A stretch of 64,000 nucleotides of DNA from Caprimulgus europaeus. Lineage: Eukaryota; Chordata; Aves; Caprimulgiformes; Caprimulgidae. Both the position numbers and the translations under genes were made by a program. The notes beneath the pieces are model-generated. The model was not told where the DNA came from, ran no database searches, and saw only the letters and a list, made by a program, of their open reading frames with translations. This document shows positions 1 to 13,668 of this stretch, one piece after another. Within the stretch, counting starts at the first letter, position 1, and each line of letters begins with the position of its first letter. The stretch spans positions 47,169,037 to 47,233,036 of the forward strand of contig OU015525.1 of the NCBI GenBank assembly GCA_907165065.1, given 5' to 3'.

Positions 1-3000
1 GATTCATAAATACACATCTTGTGACTGTTATGAATGGGTAATGTGTTAAAAGAAAATTTTATCTTGAAGTCAATAAGGTATTTCGAATTTTTTCCATTTT
101 TAGCCAACTCAAATACTAAGAATAGAATAAAACCATCTTCCAAAAGATTTCATGAAAGTTAGTTTCTTAAAAAGAAGTTGTGGGAGTTTGGAGTTTAGGT
201 TTGTTTGGGTTCTTTTTTGCTTTTGAGTGACAACTTAGAAGCCTTCACAGGACATAGGCAGGTCTTCCTCTAGTGCCATGCAGTTATGTTTAAAACCCAA
301 CACATAGGTAGTATCAGATGAGTTAAGTTTTTGTCAACTGTCTTGGGCTGATAGTCTCAGCAGGAGACAATGAAAGAATGAAATGGCATCAAGAGACCCA
401 AGTAAGAGGAAATGTCCTTTTATCTGAGAAATACAGAGGACTTTGTAACAACTGTGAAAGTTCTTGCTACTATACAGCAAGTGGTACCATACAACAACAC
501 CCCCAGTGTTAAAATAGTGAATTTACATGCATAGAACAGCTGGAGTTCCAGTGACTAGATTTTCACAGTACCTGTAAATTTTTAAAATTTCAGCCATCAT
601 TTGTCTGATATGTGCAAACAATTCTTATGGCACAAAGACTGTCACTGTAGCTTTGAGAGTGAGGTTTAAAACTATTAATAAGATTTTAATCTTTTGTCAC
701 CTGAAGTGTTCAATTAAAATTTTCTTTGCTGTGAAGGAGTTGGGCAATTTCTAGATCTGCATCATCCTTTGAAGTAAAACTAAAAAGGTAGTCAGCACAA
801 GATCACATTCATTCTCCTACTTAGTCTATGGAAAGTCTAAATTTTTACCTTACCTTACTGCAGTGGTAGAAAAGGAAGAAATAAGTAACTAATGTCATAA
901 TACCGTAAGGAAGCAGAAAAAATATGTGTACCTCAGTTAACACATTTTGCAAATTTGAAAGCAGTTTTTTCTCCCAGTTCCTGTCCTGGCAACAGACTGA
1001 TAACCCCTTCCTACCCTGCACCCCAACGGCATTATCAGCAGTAAGCCTGAGCTCTCAACACTCCCAAAAACATGGTGGTGAAAAAGTGTTCCCCTGGAAA
1101 TCTAGCCTGGCATTTTGAGTTGTGGTTTTTAAGCATCTCTGGAACTGCAGAGGAAAACAGATTTTTTTCAATGAAGTGACTACCTTTTGGCCACTTACAA
1201 GCCTCCACTCAAGAACTAGGAAAGCAAAGCTGATGAATAGGATAAATTACTTCCAACAAAAGTGCCAGATCACATGCACCACACAGACCAAAAAGACATT
1301 TTCTCTCTTTATTCAGGGGATGTAAATTGTGCTTTAGAAGCAAAGATTTCTCTGCATGGTAGGGTGGAAAAGAATCCAGAACTTTTAAAAGCAGGGAGCC
1401 TTTGAAAGCTATTTTAAAAATTGTTTTCTTCCTGCAGGGTTCTACTGAGCTTAATGAACCTAGTAGGCTTGGCAGGCAGTCCTGCTGGCTCCTGCAGCCT
1501 GTGGGAAGTCTGGTTACTCTGGAGCTCATCCATCTCCACATCGCATCTCCTCAAAGCAACAGCTCTACCAGATGTACTAATGGAGCAGCTCTGCCAGCCT
1601 GCTTGAGAAGCACTTACTTTTTTAAATTCTCTGCCTGATAAATTACCACTGTACACTTAAAGCTACACACATATGCACACACACACACACATTAAGAGAC
1701 AAGTCACCTAGAAGTCTGGCAAACATATTAGTGTTAAGATGAAGGCTTCTCAAGCCATTTGCACATCCCTTGCAAATACCAGTTCAAAGCAGGTATTTCA
1801 TTAAATCTGTATAGAAAATATCTCCTTCACAGAAAGAATTTCTATAATTATTTCCAACAACATCACTACTCTTGTTTTTTAATTCATAGGCTGATGTGTA
1901 GCAAGTTGAATGGCTAAGAAGCTGGCTTACTATTGCTGCATGGAAGTGGAATACAGAACTGTAAAAATAAACTTTAAAAAAACCCAAACCAAAAGATTTA
2001 TTAAACTCCATTAGAAGTCACTAATAGCCTCACTCTTTAATCACTGTAAGATTTTAGACTCACCAAAACTACAAAACTAAACAGAATAGTGAGAAGTAGG
2101 ATTAAATTGAGGTACACCATGCATGGTTTTTACTCTCAAAAAGAAAAGACACTACTATAAATTTCACATCAAAGGCAATATTGGCATTATCGAAAAGATA
2201 TTTAGGAAGGCAAGAAGGTGCTGTCATCTGCCCTAGAGATGAATGTAAGAAGTATAGAATAATTCACTTGTAGAAAGCATTGTGTTACTGTTGTAAACCT
2301 ATATGATCTCCATCTGTAAGCTCTACAAGTCTACTTGTCCTCTCAAGTTCCCTTACAGCTAACTTACCCCTTAATTACACTTCTTTAGGGTTTAAAGCAA
2401 GAAATGTGTTTGAGCTTGAACTGTTTTCAGTGTAGTCAACAACAGTATTTTCGCTGATTTCAGTGAAGAACAATCAGGCCTTATATGTTAAAAAACCTAA
2501 TCAGGAAATTTCTAGAAGCATCGGTACACTATGAAGAGTCACAAACGTGCAGAGGCAGTCCAGCCATATCCAATCAGTAACTTACACTCCAGTCCAAACT
2601 TTTGGAGGCCCTCTTTCTCTCTGCCCTTTACTTCTGATCAAGGGACTGTTTTAAAGCAGGTTTGGTCTCAGTATCATTGGATATAAAGTTGGACAAACAG
2701 CTGTGCAGGAGGCAATACTGACTTCTAAACTTGTGGTACCTATAGATTTACATAGCCATTCCTGAGTTTTCTTAATATTGCTTTATTGCATGTTTTCATT
2801 AATGATTGCCAAACAGAAAAGAAAGCTAATTTATGTGTTTCCAAGGGCCAGGCTTCAGAAGCATACGAACATACACGTTCTGTTTCAATATGGTATTTTC
2901 ATAGTCTCGCTTCTGCAGGAACATTTAATATGTCACTGCAGATTACAGACTGGCCCAAGCCAGTGTCTGAGAACACAAGGTACTTTTAGGCTCTTTCATA

Positions 3001-6000
3001 AACCTTTTCTGTAACTCCTGTTTTGGGTTCAGGCCTATGCATTTTTTAGTTTAACATGGTTTCACTTGAGTATGAACCAAAGAGATTGCAGACCTTGAAG
3101 ACCTTTGAATAATAGGCAAGAAGTGAACTGAAAAATTGGATTTCTTCAAGCTTCACGGCCCAAGTGCTCAACCTAAACCTAAGTAGCCTTCTTTATCCCC
3201 TCATCCACCCTCCCTTCTTTCTATCTGTTGCTACAAATGGTCAAACCACTTTGGACAGACACTTTTTTTTTTTTCTGTTTCAAAACCGAAAAATTTGCAG
3301 GCTCTTTATCTTTTGAGGACTGAAAATTTTTGGTCTTACAGGCAAAGAGCTTTGAAGATTACACGACCTAAGCAGCAGCAGCATGGAAATATTTTACCTT
3401 TTATTTTAAACATAGTGTAATGCAGCTTACTGAAGCATCTAGACTGAGGGAGGCAGGATTTGAGGGCTTTATTTTTGCTGATTTTTAGTGATTGACCAAT
3501 ATTTTAAGGATGTTGACAAATCAAATCTGTGGGGAAAATATACTGATATTTAGTGTTCTGACTGAATAAAAGGAATTCAAGCTCTATTGATTTTGCTGCC
3601 ACTATTATTAACAAATTTTTGGATTTAAGTGGATGTGGAGATATGATCTGCATGGAGAGGAGCTACTGATGGTAGAAGTATTTACTGTAGTATTCTGACA
3701 GGCTCAAGTTTTCACAGAGAAATGAGCTGCATGGAATCCATACAGTTCTAACCCATACTGTTGTGAAAGAAATTTCAGATGCCTGATCTGAACAAGTCTG
3801 AGGAACTACAGACTTTTAGTTTGTTCTCATCCACTCTGCTTCAAGCAACACATTAGCTACTGTTTTATTATAAACATTTTTCCATCATTACAAGGTTTTA
3901 AAAATATACTAAATTTGATCAAGTCTGAATATATTTTGACTGATGTTTTCTTGGTAATTTTAACCAAAATTATCTGAGGAGCAAGTATCTCCAAATATAA
4001 CAGGGAGTATATCAGAAGGCCCTAAATTGCAGTAAAATACTCTGTTAAGAGTAGATGAACTATTTCCTTCCACTATGCACTTGTACCCATGGCTACAGGC
4101 TCACTAAAAAAACAAATGTCTGTGTCAGTTATGAAGACATAAATAAATTTCTTGTAGCAAAATCTTTCTCAAATCTTTAGCTGATAAACCCCAAAAATAC
4201 CTCCAAAACAAAGGGCAGATGAACTAGAAAATTTGCCCTACAAACAGTAGGACCCTTATTAGCAATAGAAAATGCTATTTAGAGATGCTGAGTGTGCTCA
4301 GCTCCTATGAAATCAGGCTTTGGATTCATTTATCTGACTGTTGAATCAAAATGTAAGTTCTGGCAGACAACTCTAAGAGGCAGAATGAGCAAATTACTGC
4401 AGTGTAGCTTTAAAACTGGGAGATTAAAACTTCAATTTGTACTTTTGAAAGAAAGGGAAATATCTTACAAGATTCTCAGCATCTGAGAGGGAATAAAATT
4501 TGAGTGAGGAAGCTTGCAAGAGTTGGCAAAGGCAACTTTACAATTTTTGTAAAAAAATTGAATGTACATCAGACCCAGACTATGACAAGGTTGTTTTGAC
4601 CAGCCTTTGTTTTGGGGCAGTAGATGAAAAGTAAATGAAAGAAAAATAATTCAAAACTCTGGCAAGTTTCATCCTGCTAGCCCATGTCTTGTCATGTTAG
4701 CTTGCATTTTATGTAATATGTTAACATAATTCAGCAAAACATTATGTAAAAGGATGTGGCACGGTGGAAATTTGGAAAGAAATGAAAAAAAAAAAAAGAC
4801 ACCAGGAAAACTGCTCTGCCTGGAGGATAATGGACCACATCTTTCTTCCTTCTAAACCTCTTACTACATTGCTAACTTTTCAAATCTCTGCAGAATTACA
4901 GCATACTGATAGCATATGATACTCACAAAAACTCAGCAGGACATAATCCTCAACACAAGAGCAAAGAATGTAAAAGAGAGGCACGTTTCTCTGTATCAGT
5001 TTCACAATGCAGCTCTGCACAAATGCAATCACATACTTGAATGTTCCTAACATTACTGTTATGGATCAAAAGAAATACGTAACTGTAGCAAAGGAGCTCT
5101 GAGCCAAATGCACTGGTCCCAGGAAAATGGCAGCATGTTGTAACTGATTAGCTACAGATGTTTGACAAGATTGGGGGCTCAAAACATGACAACTTATAAA
5201 ACTGTGTAGAGATCAGATCTCAATCAGTGTCAAAGAAAAAAAATCTTATAGGAGTGAAATATATATGAGAGATAAAACACTTATGAGATGACATTTAGAA
5301 ATGTAATTTTTCCTACTTCTGGTTTAAATTACCTCAGTATTATAGAAGATGTGATCTAAATACCAGTGAGGTAAAGCAGATTCTTACTCTCTTTAGTGGA
5401 GTTTGACTAAGGCCTTAGCCAAACAACAAAACCTTAGCCTCAGCCTTAGACAAAAATTAGTGAAACTGGGAATCTTCCCATTGATTTCAGAGGGTGTTGG
5501 ATTGGTTCCATAGTAAATTGTCTTTTTACAGAATCCTTCACTGTAACAAACTGAACAGAACACAGGTTAATTAGCTCAAAAGTTGCTTTTGAGGTTTTTG
5601 TTGGTTATGTTTGCTTGTATTTTTTAAAACAGACTTCAATCTATTTCTGTGACTTAAATGATTTTTTTTTTTAATTTGCTCTGTTTCATTTATATGTAAA
5701 ATAGAACAGCTTTTCTTCTGTTTTTTGGCAATCAGTGTTTTTTCCACTCAAACTGCCTTGCATTTATTCTGTAAGAAACTATTCACTCGTGAAAAAAAAA
5801 AAAAATCTAGCTCTTCCAATTTTCATTTAATTTACTTTGGTATCTTGGAGTGACTCAGAGATTCATTTTTTCCAAATACATAATTTTTAGCTTTACTGCT
5901 TGTTTTGTAAGTAACACAGGAAGCAAAGATCAACAGTAGAATAACAAGGTGCACAAATAATATTGGTTTTTTTACCAAAATTAAGATCTGATAAAGTACA

Positions 6001-8690
6001 AATTTGTAATGTAATGTTTCTTAGTGAATCAAGATACAGATGTAATATAGGGACAAGTTGTTAGTGTTATTTTTTTGTTTTCACACTGTGAAGAATTAAA
6101 GATCATTTTGATCTCAAAAAGTAAGCTTGTTAATTTGTCCTATTTTCCTATTTTCCAAAGTTCTCATTCACTGAGAAAGGGAAAATTAATGTAACACAGG
6201 TTGCACTGCGGTTAACATCTATATATCACTTGCACTTAGCTCTCTTGAGATATTTCAGCACTGGACAGATAATTAGAGTTAATTTTGATGTTATCTTTAG
6301 AGATGTACTCACATCCAAACAGTAAACCTACCAATACCACCCTGCTGTGTTTCACCATGACTGAGAAAGCTCTGCTCACCCATGTGTGGGCTCTGACTCG
6401 CATGCCACTTGCTTGCTAGACTATTCACTAAAAATTATCAGCATTCATAGTGACTTGGGCCATCAAAAAGTCTCCATTTCTGTTTTTCTGTGGACATTTT
6501 TTTTTTTTTTTTGCTGGATAAAAGTACCAAAGACCAGTAGGAGATGCAAATAGGTCATAGCTAATTCATAAGACAGAGTTAACAGAGAGAGGACTCATCA
6601 GAGGGTGATTCGTAACACTCATTTTATGCACATTGTTAGGATGAGAACAGTTGACAAAGCTTTAACTGTTTGCTTCTTCCTCCCCTCCCCCTCTTCCCCT
6701 TCCCTTTTTGGCTGTACAAGCACTTAAACATCAACTTAAACGCCTCTAAATTTAAGTGAGATTAACACCTCCTTAAATGTCAGTGGAGAAATACCGTTGA
6801 GGACCACTGAAAGGTAGGACTGAATTGTGTCCTGATTTGATTTTAACAGACCTTCACAAAGTGTAAATTATAATAGTGCAGTACTAATCTCATGAGTTGT
6901 ATCTCTCCAGACTTTATGATATTCTTTTTCAAAACTCAACTGACAGATACTCTTTGAAAACTGTTTTCAAATAAAAAATATGATTTTTTTTTCATCATTT
7001 TAAAATAATTTTTGGAAGCTGATAAGCTCAGACCATTTTCTATTTTCCCCAAATGGAAAACATATATTAGAATAAAAATAATATTAAGTCTAGATCAATG
7101 CTCATATCATGTTTTCTGAAGAGGCAGAAATATGGAAAGTCAGAAAGCTGAATTTTTAAAGCTATAATGTCTCTAAAGAACAATGAAAAACGGGGGGAAA
7201 AGAGTACTGAGAAAGAAGGAGTATTGGAAAAGGGGCAAAGAATGAGAAATTTTATTCTACCTCTGCACATGTAGCCATGAAGTCCTAACAACACAGCAAT
7301 GGGAACTGAAAGTATGACTTGGCTATGACATGAGTGGTCTAAACAAAGCGAAAACCAAAAAACAAATATGCAAATTGCAGTTACAATGTAAACACAGTGA
7401 ATGGGTAGGAGAATAACAGATGTTCCAGGATTTATCACACTTTTCCCCTAAAATGGATATATTCTCTGCTCAAATAAAATTATCTATGTCTGCGTGAGTC
7501 TATCGCCTTCCTGCAGTATGCATTTTGTAGTTTTGTTAGTTTTTATGAGGCCTACATGCCCTTATTTTCTTTCTTCCCTAAATTGTTGTTCTGCAATTGC
7601 TGAAGACCTCTGGGGCTTCTCTTCTGTTCTGTCTGCAGTGTTGTTGGAGGTTTGTGTGGCAAAGGTTTTTTCTGCCTTCCTACTGTAGAGGTGCAGCTTT
7701 AGTAAGCCTATCAGAGGCTCATTTCAAACAGCCCTCACTTCTGATGTGTTCATTACATGCTTCTAACATTTTAGGGGCTTACTTTTTCCTTTTACAGACT
7801 ATTTCTTAATGCACATGTGTTAAGAACTTCCAGTTCTTTTTCAAGTTAGTTCTTTGAGGTATGTGGTCAAAACAAAGAAAGGAAACAGTGAGACCATAAT
7901 CTGCAGCACTGTGCTGTCCACTGGCAAACAGCAAAGCTTCACATTTGCTCTTTTCAGCACAAGTTCTCTGATGCCTGGGGAGATCTGCAGTCAAGGAAAG
8001 AACTGTAGCCAGTAACATTTTGTACCTTACTACATTTCTCTCCCTGACAAACAAAACAGCAAGGGCTTCAGAAGCAATTCCTTGGTGTCCTAAACAAAAT
8101 GTTGATGATATTAGCTTTTCCTATCTGTCTTTATCAGACCTTTACTCCCAAAGCACACACAAAATAGTTTCATGGTTTTCATGGTAGAACTTTTTATCAG
8201 TAGGACAAGACAGGTGGTGTGAATGGGAAATCAGATTTGAGGCTACAATCTTTCATTTCTGACATTTTGCAAGGAAAAAAAAAATCCTTTAGCTAAGTTT
8301 TTACAGTTTCATGTATGACATTTTGTCATTAAATTTGACTTGAGATTGGGTGCTATTTCTACCAGGAAAAAAAAGACAAATATGTCAGGGAAGCATACAT
8401 GGGAGCAACTCTGTGTTCTAAGGGATGTTTAAATGCTGTTCTTTTCAATTCTAAAGACTGAAAACCACAGAATCACAGCAGACTACAGAGATTACTTTAA
8501 TTTTTTTTAATATAAACATTGCATAGTATACCATTGGAAGATTTTTTTTTTGTGTGTCTAACTACATCTTCCAGATAAAACACTCTATGAATGAAAATCA
8601 TCTCTAGACTCAAAGAAGTAAATAAAAAAAAAAAAAACCCCAAACCAAAAAACTCTACCATAAAAAGACACGTTCTTCAAACAAAATGTA
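1..8690. other. AT-rich single-copy sequence, no gene seen
   Basis: No exon, RNA gene or recent transposon could be supported here. Open frames are short, have no recognisable domain and are what AT-rich DNA gives by chance; the longest, 123 codons on the minus strand at 7067-7438, is hydrophobic low-complexity. There are scattered short A or T runs, a short CA repeat near 1676, and a possible relic of an old repeat near 5395-5530 (see findings). This looks like intergenic or intronic DNA. Confidence 0.7.
1676..1691. repeat. Short (CA)n microsatellite
   Basis: About eight CA units are uninterrupted. It is short enough to be nearly stable and has no associated gene. Confidence 0.85.
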
Positions 8691-9069
8691 TTTTCTGGTG
8701 ATAAGAAGCACAAATTTGATAACAAATTGGCTAAATGTTTGCACTCAAAGAGTTGTGGTCAACAGCTCGATGTCTGAGTGGAAACCAGTGATGAGTGGTG
8801 TCCTTCAGGGGTTGGTATTGGGGCTGGTACTGTTCAATGTCTTTGTAGGAGACAGAGGGATTAAGTGCACCCTCAGCAAGTTTGCTGATGACATCAAGCT
8901 GTGTGATACGCTTGACACGTTGGAGGGACGGAACACCCTTCAGAGGAACCTTGACAGGCTTGAGAGGTGGGCCTGTGCAAACTTCATGAAGTTCTACAAG
9001 GCCAAACGCAAGGTCCTGCCCCTGGGTTGGGGCAACCCCAAACATAAATACAGGCTGTGTGATGCATAG
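8686..9069 (+). pseudogene. CR1 ORF2 reverse-transcriptase remnant
   Basis: A 127-codon open stretch inside the CR1. The block 'SGVLQGLVLGLVLF' at residues 37-50 corresponds to the RT segment before the active site, where the family usually has PQGS. The catalytic FADD is present at residues 66-69 (8881-8892). The conserved 'NLDRLERWA' and 'KFYKAKRKVL' blocks follow. The first few residues come from flanking DNA, so the ATG is not the real start; ORF2 would normally be several hundred residues longer upstream. A stop after about residue 127 and later frame changes make it non-functional, even though the two catalytic aspartates survive. Confidence 0.85.
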
Positions 9070-9735
9070 ATTGAGACCAGTTCTGAAGAGAAGGACTTGG
9101 GGTGGTGGTGGTGGATGAGAAGCCCAACATGAGCCGACAAAGTGTGCTTGCAGTCCATAAGGCCAACCATATCCTGGGCCAGCAGGTTGAAGGAAGTGAT
9201 TCTCCCCCCGTACTCTGCCCTTGCAAGGCCCCACCTGTAGTACTGTGTCCAGTTCTGGAGCCCCCAACACAAGAAAGACATCGACCAGTTAGAACGAGTC
9301 CAGAGGAGGCCACAAGGATGATGAGAGAGCTGGAGCACCTCTCCTATGAGGACAGGCTGAGAAAGTTGGGGCTATTCACCCTGGAGAAGTGAATGCTTTG
9401 AGAAGGCCTTATAGTGGCCTTCCAGTACTTGAAGGGGCTCACAGAAAAGCTGGGGAGGGACTTTTTATGAGGGTAGGATGAGGCGTAATGGCTTTAACTG
9501 GAAGAGGGTAGATTTAGACAAGACATAAGGAAGAAATTATTTACTGTGAGGGTGGTCAGACACTGGAACAGGTTGCCCAGAGAAGTTGTGGAAGTGTTGA
9601 AGGCCAGGCTAGATGAGGCTTTGAGCAATGTGATCTAGTGGAAGGTGTTTCTGATCATGGCAGGGGGGGTTGGAACTAGATGATCTGTAAGGTCTCTTCC
9701 AACCCAAATCATTCTATGATTCTATGATCTTATGA
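8700..9735 (+). mobile_element. CR1 LINE, 5'-truncated, 3' end intact
   Basis: This is the 3' part of a CR1 (chicken repeat 1) non-LTR retrotransposon in sense orientation. It holds the second half of the reverse-transcriptase domain, the C-terminal region of ORF2 and the short 3' UTR, and ends in ATTCTATGATTCTATGAT, the usual CR1 3' terminus. The 5' edge near 8700 is an approximate truncation point, as expected when target-primed reverse transcription stops early. The frame is broken by stops and small deletions: sequence between the GD and the CTLSKFADD block is shortened, and the frame is lost after about 9068. Sequence is missing between the conserved 'KANHILG' and 'QQVEGSDSP' blocks. It is a dead copy. 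Family assignment is from memory of the CR1 consensus. Confidence 0.93.
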
Positions 9736-12700
9736 TAAGAAAAGCCTGATAAATGAATTTTGATAAACTACAACTAAATAATAGAGGTTAAAAGGAAAAT
9801 TATGACCACTCAAAGGATTGCTAAGAAGAAACTGGATCAGCTTCCCTTGGCTCATAAGGGCCAAAGAAAAGGAAGATTGTGTTGTGTTTATTGCACTGAT
9901 CCCAAAACCTGAATGGCTAAAATCAGGTGGCCTCATTTACCTCAAGAATAACTTAGATACAGCAGAAAAATGGCCAAGTACTTTTAAGATGTTCACCTGC
10001 ACAGTAAAGTAAGTTTATTTTTTTCCTTTACCAATGACTAGGCAAATATATAGATTACTCATATGCTAAGTAGGAAATGCATGAGATCTTGGTGTGCTGA
10101 ACACAATTTTACTTTTACCTCAAAGGATGATAAAGTTCTATATGCATGTACGAAAAAAAAAAAAAAGTTTTGGCTTTTTCCCAATGTCTGGGTCTTGGGA
10201 ACTTCTCCTTGTCAACTTGTACTTGTGAAAGATCAAGAGGCAATCTCACCTTTCAGAACTGAGATGTCCAGAATTGTTTCTTTGTATAGTAACCCTGTGG
10301 TCGATACACTTATTGAGATTGTGGGAGATTCACATTCAATTCCCTCATTCTCCTGAAAAGGTTTGAATCCCTGTGAGAAACAAACAAGAAAGAAACATTT
10401 ACTTGACTATTTTAGCCATCAAGCTAGACAGAAGATGAGATGGAATGCGTGAATGGATTGTGCTTGTGGCTGGCATGCGTTCATTCTTCCCTGGAGTAAT
10501 GACACATCATTTTGCATTCGTAGCTAATATATTTTCATGGGGAACAAAATGATGAGTGGGATTTAGTCATTGGATGTTTATGCTTGTTTCTGAGGATTTT
10601 TTTTCATTCTTCCATGCACTTGATGAGTTCTATGCTTGTGGCTTATTTTGGGAATAAGGATGGGTAATTATGTTTTTTTTTTTTTTAAAAAAAAAAGAGT
10701 AAATAAGAGTAATTTCATCTGCCTCACCCATATATCCTGTTTTTCTCTGTTTGATTATTAAAAAAGAAAACAAAACAAAAAATAAAATAAAAACCAACCA
10801 ACCAACCAACCAAAAACCCCACCAAAAAACACCAACCCAAAACTGGATTTATATTTGTGAACAAGTCCTGCAATGTGTGCAATAGTACATTAATATCCAT
10901 CATCCTCCTATGGTGTTATTTTGCTTATTATGGAAAAAAAATAATGTCATGTTACAGTTTGTATTATATATGTATTAGATGTTATAGCTTGTATTTAAGT
11001 CTGAGGGCCTTAATATTACATTTTTCAAGAAGACTGCTTGTTTATGTATCAAAATTAAGCCTGATAAATCTCTGAGCATTGCTGTAATAAGTTTAATGCA
11101 TCAGTTTCTATTTTATTTGTAATTTTATATATATATTGTTCAGGGACATTTGGTAACCAAGATAAGTCCTTGGAGTAGAGGCATGGGGGAAGATATCAGA
11201 CAGAAACAGTACCAATGCACAGATGGCTGTGTCACTTGGCCTTCAGCTTTAAACCTAGTAGGCCACCTGAGGCAAGATGACACACATCCTGTTATATTGC
11301 TTTGCTTAATTGCAAGAAGTATTATCACAATGAAGCATGGACTTTTAGCATGAGCCAATGATTATACTGAGAACAGCAATTTCCATGGGCTTGGCTAGTA
11401 CTATGGAAATGAGTTAGGAGTGACTATTTACTATGTCAGAGATCAAGCATTGCCTTTTGTTTGGTGAGTTCTTTTATAAATGGAGTTTATGATAATAAAA
11501 TGCGTGGTGAGTACATATAAATTGAATCCCTCACCAAGATTCAGGTGTCAGACACTGTAAATTTAGATTTATGTTCCTTTTAACTGACAGTTAGCAAAAG
11601 CATATCATTTAAGCAGATTCAGAAATATCACTGAGGTACATATATACCTTACGTTTTAATTTTCCTTGCAACATACAACCGAGAATGAAACTATGATATA
11701 AGAAAAAGAAATTATTTTCATCTTAAGAAAAAATAATTCTTATTACTGAAGTTTGAACAATGTGTGTTATTTTTGTCAATCTCTAGACAACCAACATGTA
11801 CATTGATTTCTGTTAAATGTTATTGAAAATATACATGAAAAATCCATTATTTTGTAGGCATGGGCCTTCTGTACTCAGTGTTTGATTTTGAATGTGACAT
11901 TTGGAAATAAGAGCTAGCAGTCTTTGAAAAATGTGTTTAATTTAAATGATCCTTAATGTGAAATTGATTTTTTTTTGTAGAAAATTTATGCAATATAGTA
12001 TACAAGGAGTATTCTCTAAACAGAACTCTTAATGGATATAACAAGAGAAAACTTTTTTTGTTGACATTTATTTTCAGAAGTTTGTTCTTTTATTTTGTTG
12101 TTTTGCTTTTTTTTTTTAATTACTAAAGTTATGCCTATGAAGACTGTTCCCCTTTTTTTTATACTGAGAAATGAGGAATGCTGTTTGCTTGCACTCAAGC
12201 TATGTATCTGATCAGTTCATCTATAAATACTCCACGATTGCCAATGAAGTTTTATGAATGAACTGTCACTGGAATAGCTTTCCACATTTAATGCTGCAGA
12301 GGTGTCCTTTACTGCTGCAAATGTTGCTACTCTTTGGATAATACTTGGGTATTTGTGAATATCTAAAGCTGAAATTCTCATATCTATTTCCAGTTAAGCT
12401 CTGAACGTATTTACGCAGCCTACACTGAAATAGGAATGTGCCCTTCTTAACTTAAAAAATTCTGATACAAGCCCTACATTTTTGGAAAATCAATTCTGGT
12501 ACTTCACTGGGTAATTACCACTTGGGACACTTGCTAATGAAAATTTTCAGTGAAAATCTCTGAAGTTTCAGAGGGTATTACAAAAAGAGAGTTATGGTTT
12601 AATAAGACATCAGTAGATCAGTAAGAATCTCAGTATATCTGAATTGTCTTTTATTTTAGCTAAGGAACAGCTTAAACCAGTATGTGAACATGTCCAGACT

Positions 12701-13038
12701 CTGTCTAAAGCCTATCCAAATATTGTTTTTCTTCTGATATAAATTGCAAGATCATTTTCAGAAAACATTTGCTAAATATTCAGTTGCAAGAGACCACACT
12801 GAAAGCTGAAATATAAATATCTCTTTGATTCAGTAACCTGAAACTTAAGTTTAAATCCTTATGTATACAAGTTGGCTCAATTTTACAAAGATTCTCCATA
12901 TGCAAATATGAAAACATACTGATTTTCACAACTAAGATTTCTGCCATATCCACCAAGGGAGGAACATCTGTCTAATAATATTTTTTTTTGACATTTGAAC
13001 ATTAGAAACATGAGAGTCATCATATACAACTGGGGTAG
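9736..13038. other. AT-rich single-copy sequence, no gene seen
   Basis: No exon or element was recognised apart from low-complexity DNA around 10673-10835. The 97-codon frame at 10063-10356 contains a poly-lysine run from an A tract and no domain. Confidence 0.65.
10673..10835. repeat. Low-complexity T/A tract and AACC-rich run
   Basis: Fourteen T are followed directly by ten A (10673-10696), a potential self-complementary tract. Later comes an A-rich stretch with about five AACC units around 10791-10812. It is simple sequence with no sign of a gene. Confidence 0.8.
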
Positions 13039-13663
13039 TGTGGTGGTTTGGGTGGATTCACCCTTTTTGCTTGCAGCCACACACAGCCTGCTCTATCACC
13101 CTCCCTCACCCACGGAGTTGGGGAGAGAATTGGGAAGAAGGGCAAGGAGACTCATGGGTTGAGATAAAAACTATTTACTAATTAAAATGAAATGATAATG
13201 ATAACAACAGTGATAACAGAATTATACAAATGAGTGATACACAGTGCTCACCGCCCGCTGACTGATGCCCGGCCTGTGCCAGCCAACGATCCTGGAGCCA
13301 AGACAGTCCCAAAACCAAAACCCTGGAAGAGTGAGCCTGAGCAATCCCCCAGAGAGGTACCCCCGGAAGAGAAGTGCCCTGTCTTCCGGTCAGCCCTGGT
13401 TAATAGACTGGCATGACGTGATATGATATGGAATATTTCACTGGCACATCCAAATGCCAGTTCTGGGCTTTGCTATTCACTGCGCTTCTCCCTCCCAGTC
13501 CTAATGCAGCTGTGACCCAGCCAAACACAGTGGCCTTGAGCTCCAGCAGCAACTCACAACACCAGCACTGTTATCAACGTTCTTCTCAAAATAAGTCTGA
13601 ACTGAAACACTGGAACTAAAATACTAAAAAGAAAATTAACTCTATCTTAGTAAAACCAGGACA
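13039..13663 (-). mobile_element. Solo LTR 'A' of an endogenous retrovirus
   Basis: A 625-bp element. In its own orientation (minus strand) it begins TGTCCTGGTTTT and ends CCACCACA, the TG...CA termini of a retroviral LTR. It is flanked by a perfect 5-bp target duplication, GGTAG, at 13034-13038 and 13664-13668. No internal retroviral sequence is attached, so it is a solo LTR left by recombination between the two LTRs of a provirus. It is nearly identical to LTR B (38822-39463), which lies in the opposite orientation, and is related to the older LTR D (52970-53613). A 5-bp duplication is most typical of the ERVL class, which is inference. Several CpG sites present in copy B are TG or CA here. 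Confidence 0.93.
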
Positions 13664-13668
13664 GGTAG

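Noticed and set aside
7067-7438. 123-codon minus-strand frame with membrane-like segments
   Set aside because: The hydrophobicity follows from the A-rich plus strand. No recognisable transporter or receptor motif and no splice context.
8460-8500. CR1 tail suggested by ACCACAGAATCACAG
   Set aside because: Only the short word matches; the following sequence has no CR1 3' UTR similarity.
8731-9338. Long minus-strand open frames (179, 114 and 109 codons)
   Set aside because: They are antisense to the plus-strand CR1; the sense strand carries the RT motifs and the CR1 terminus.
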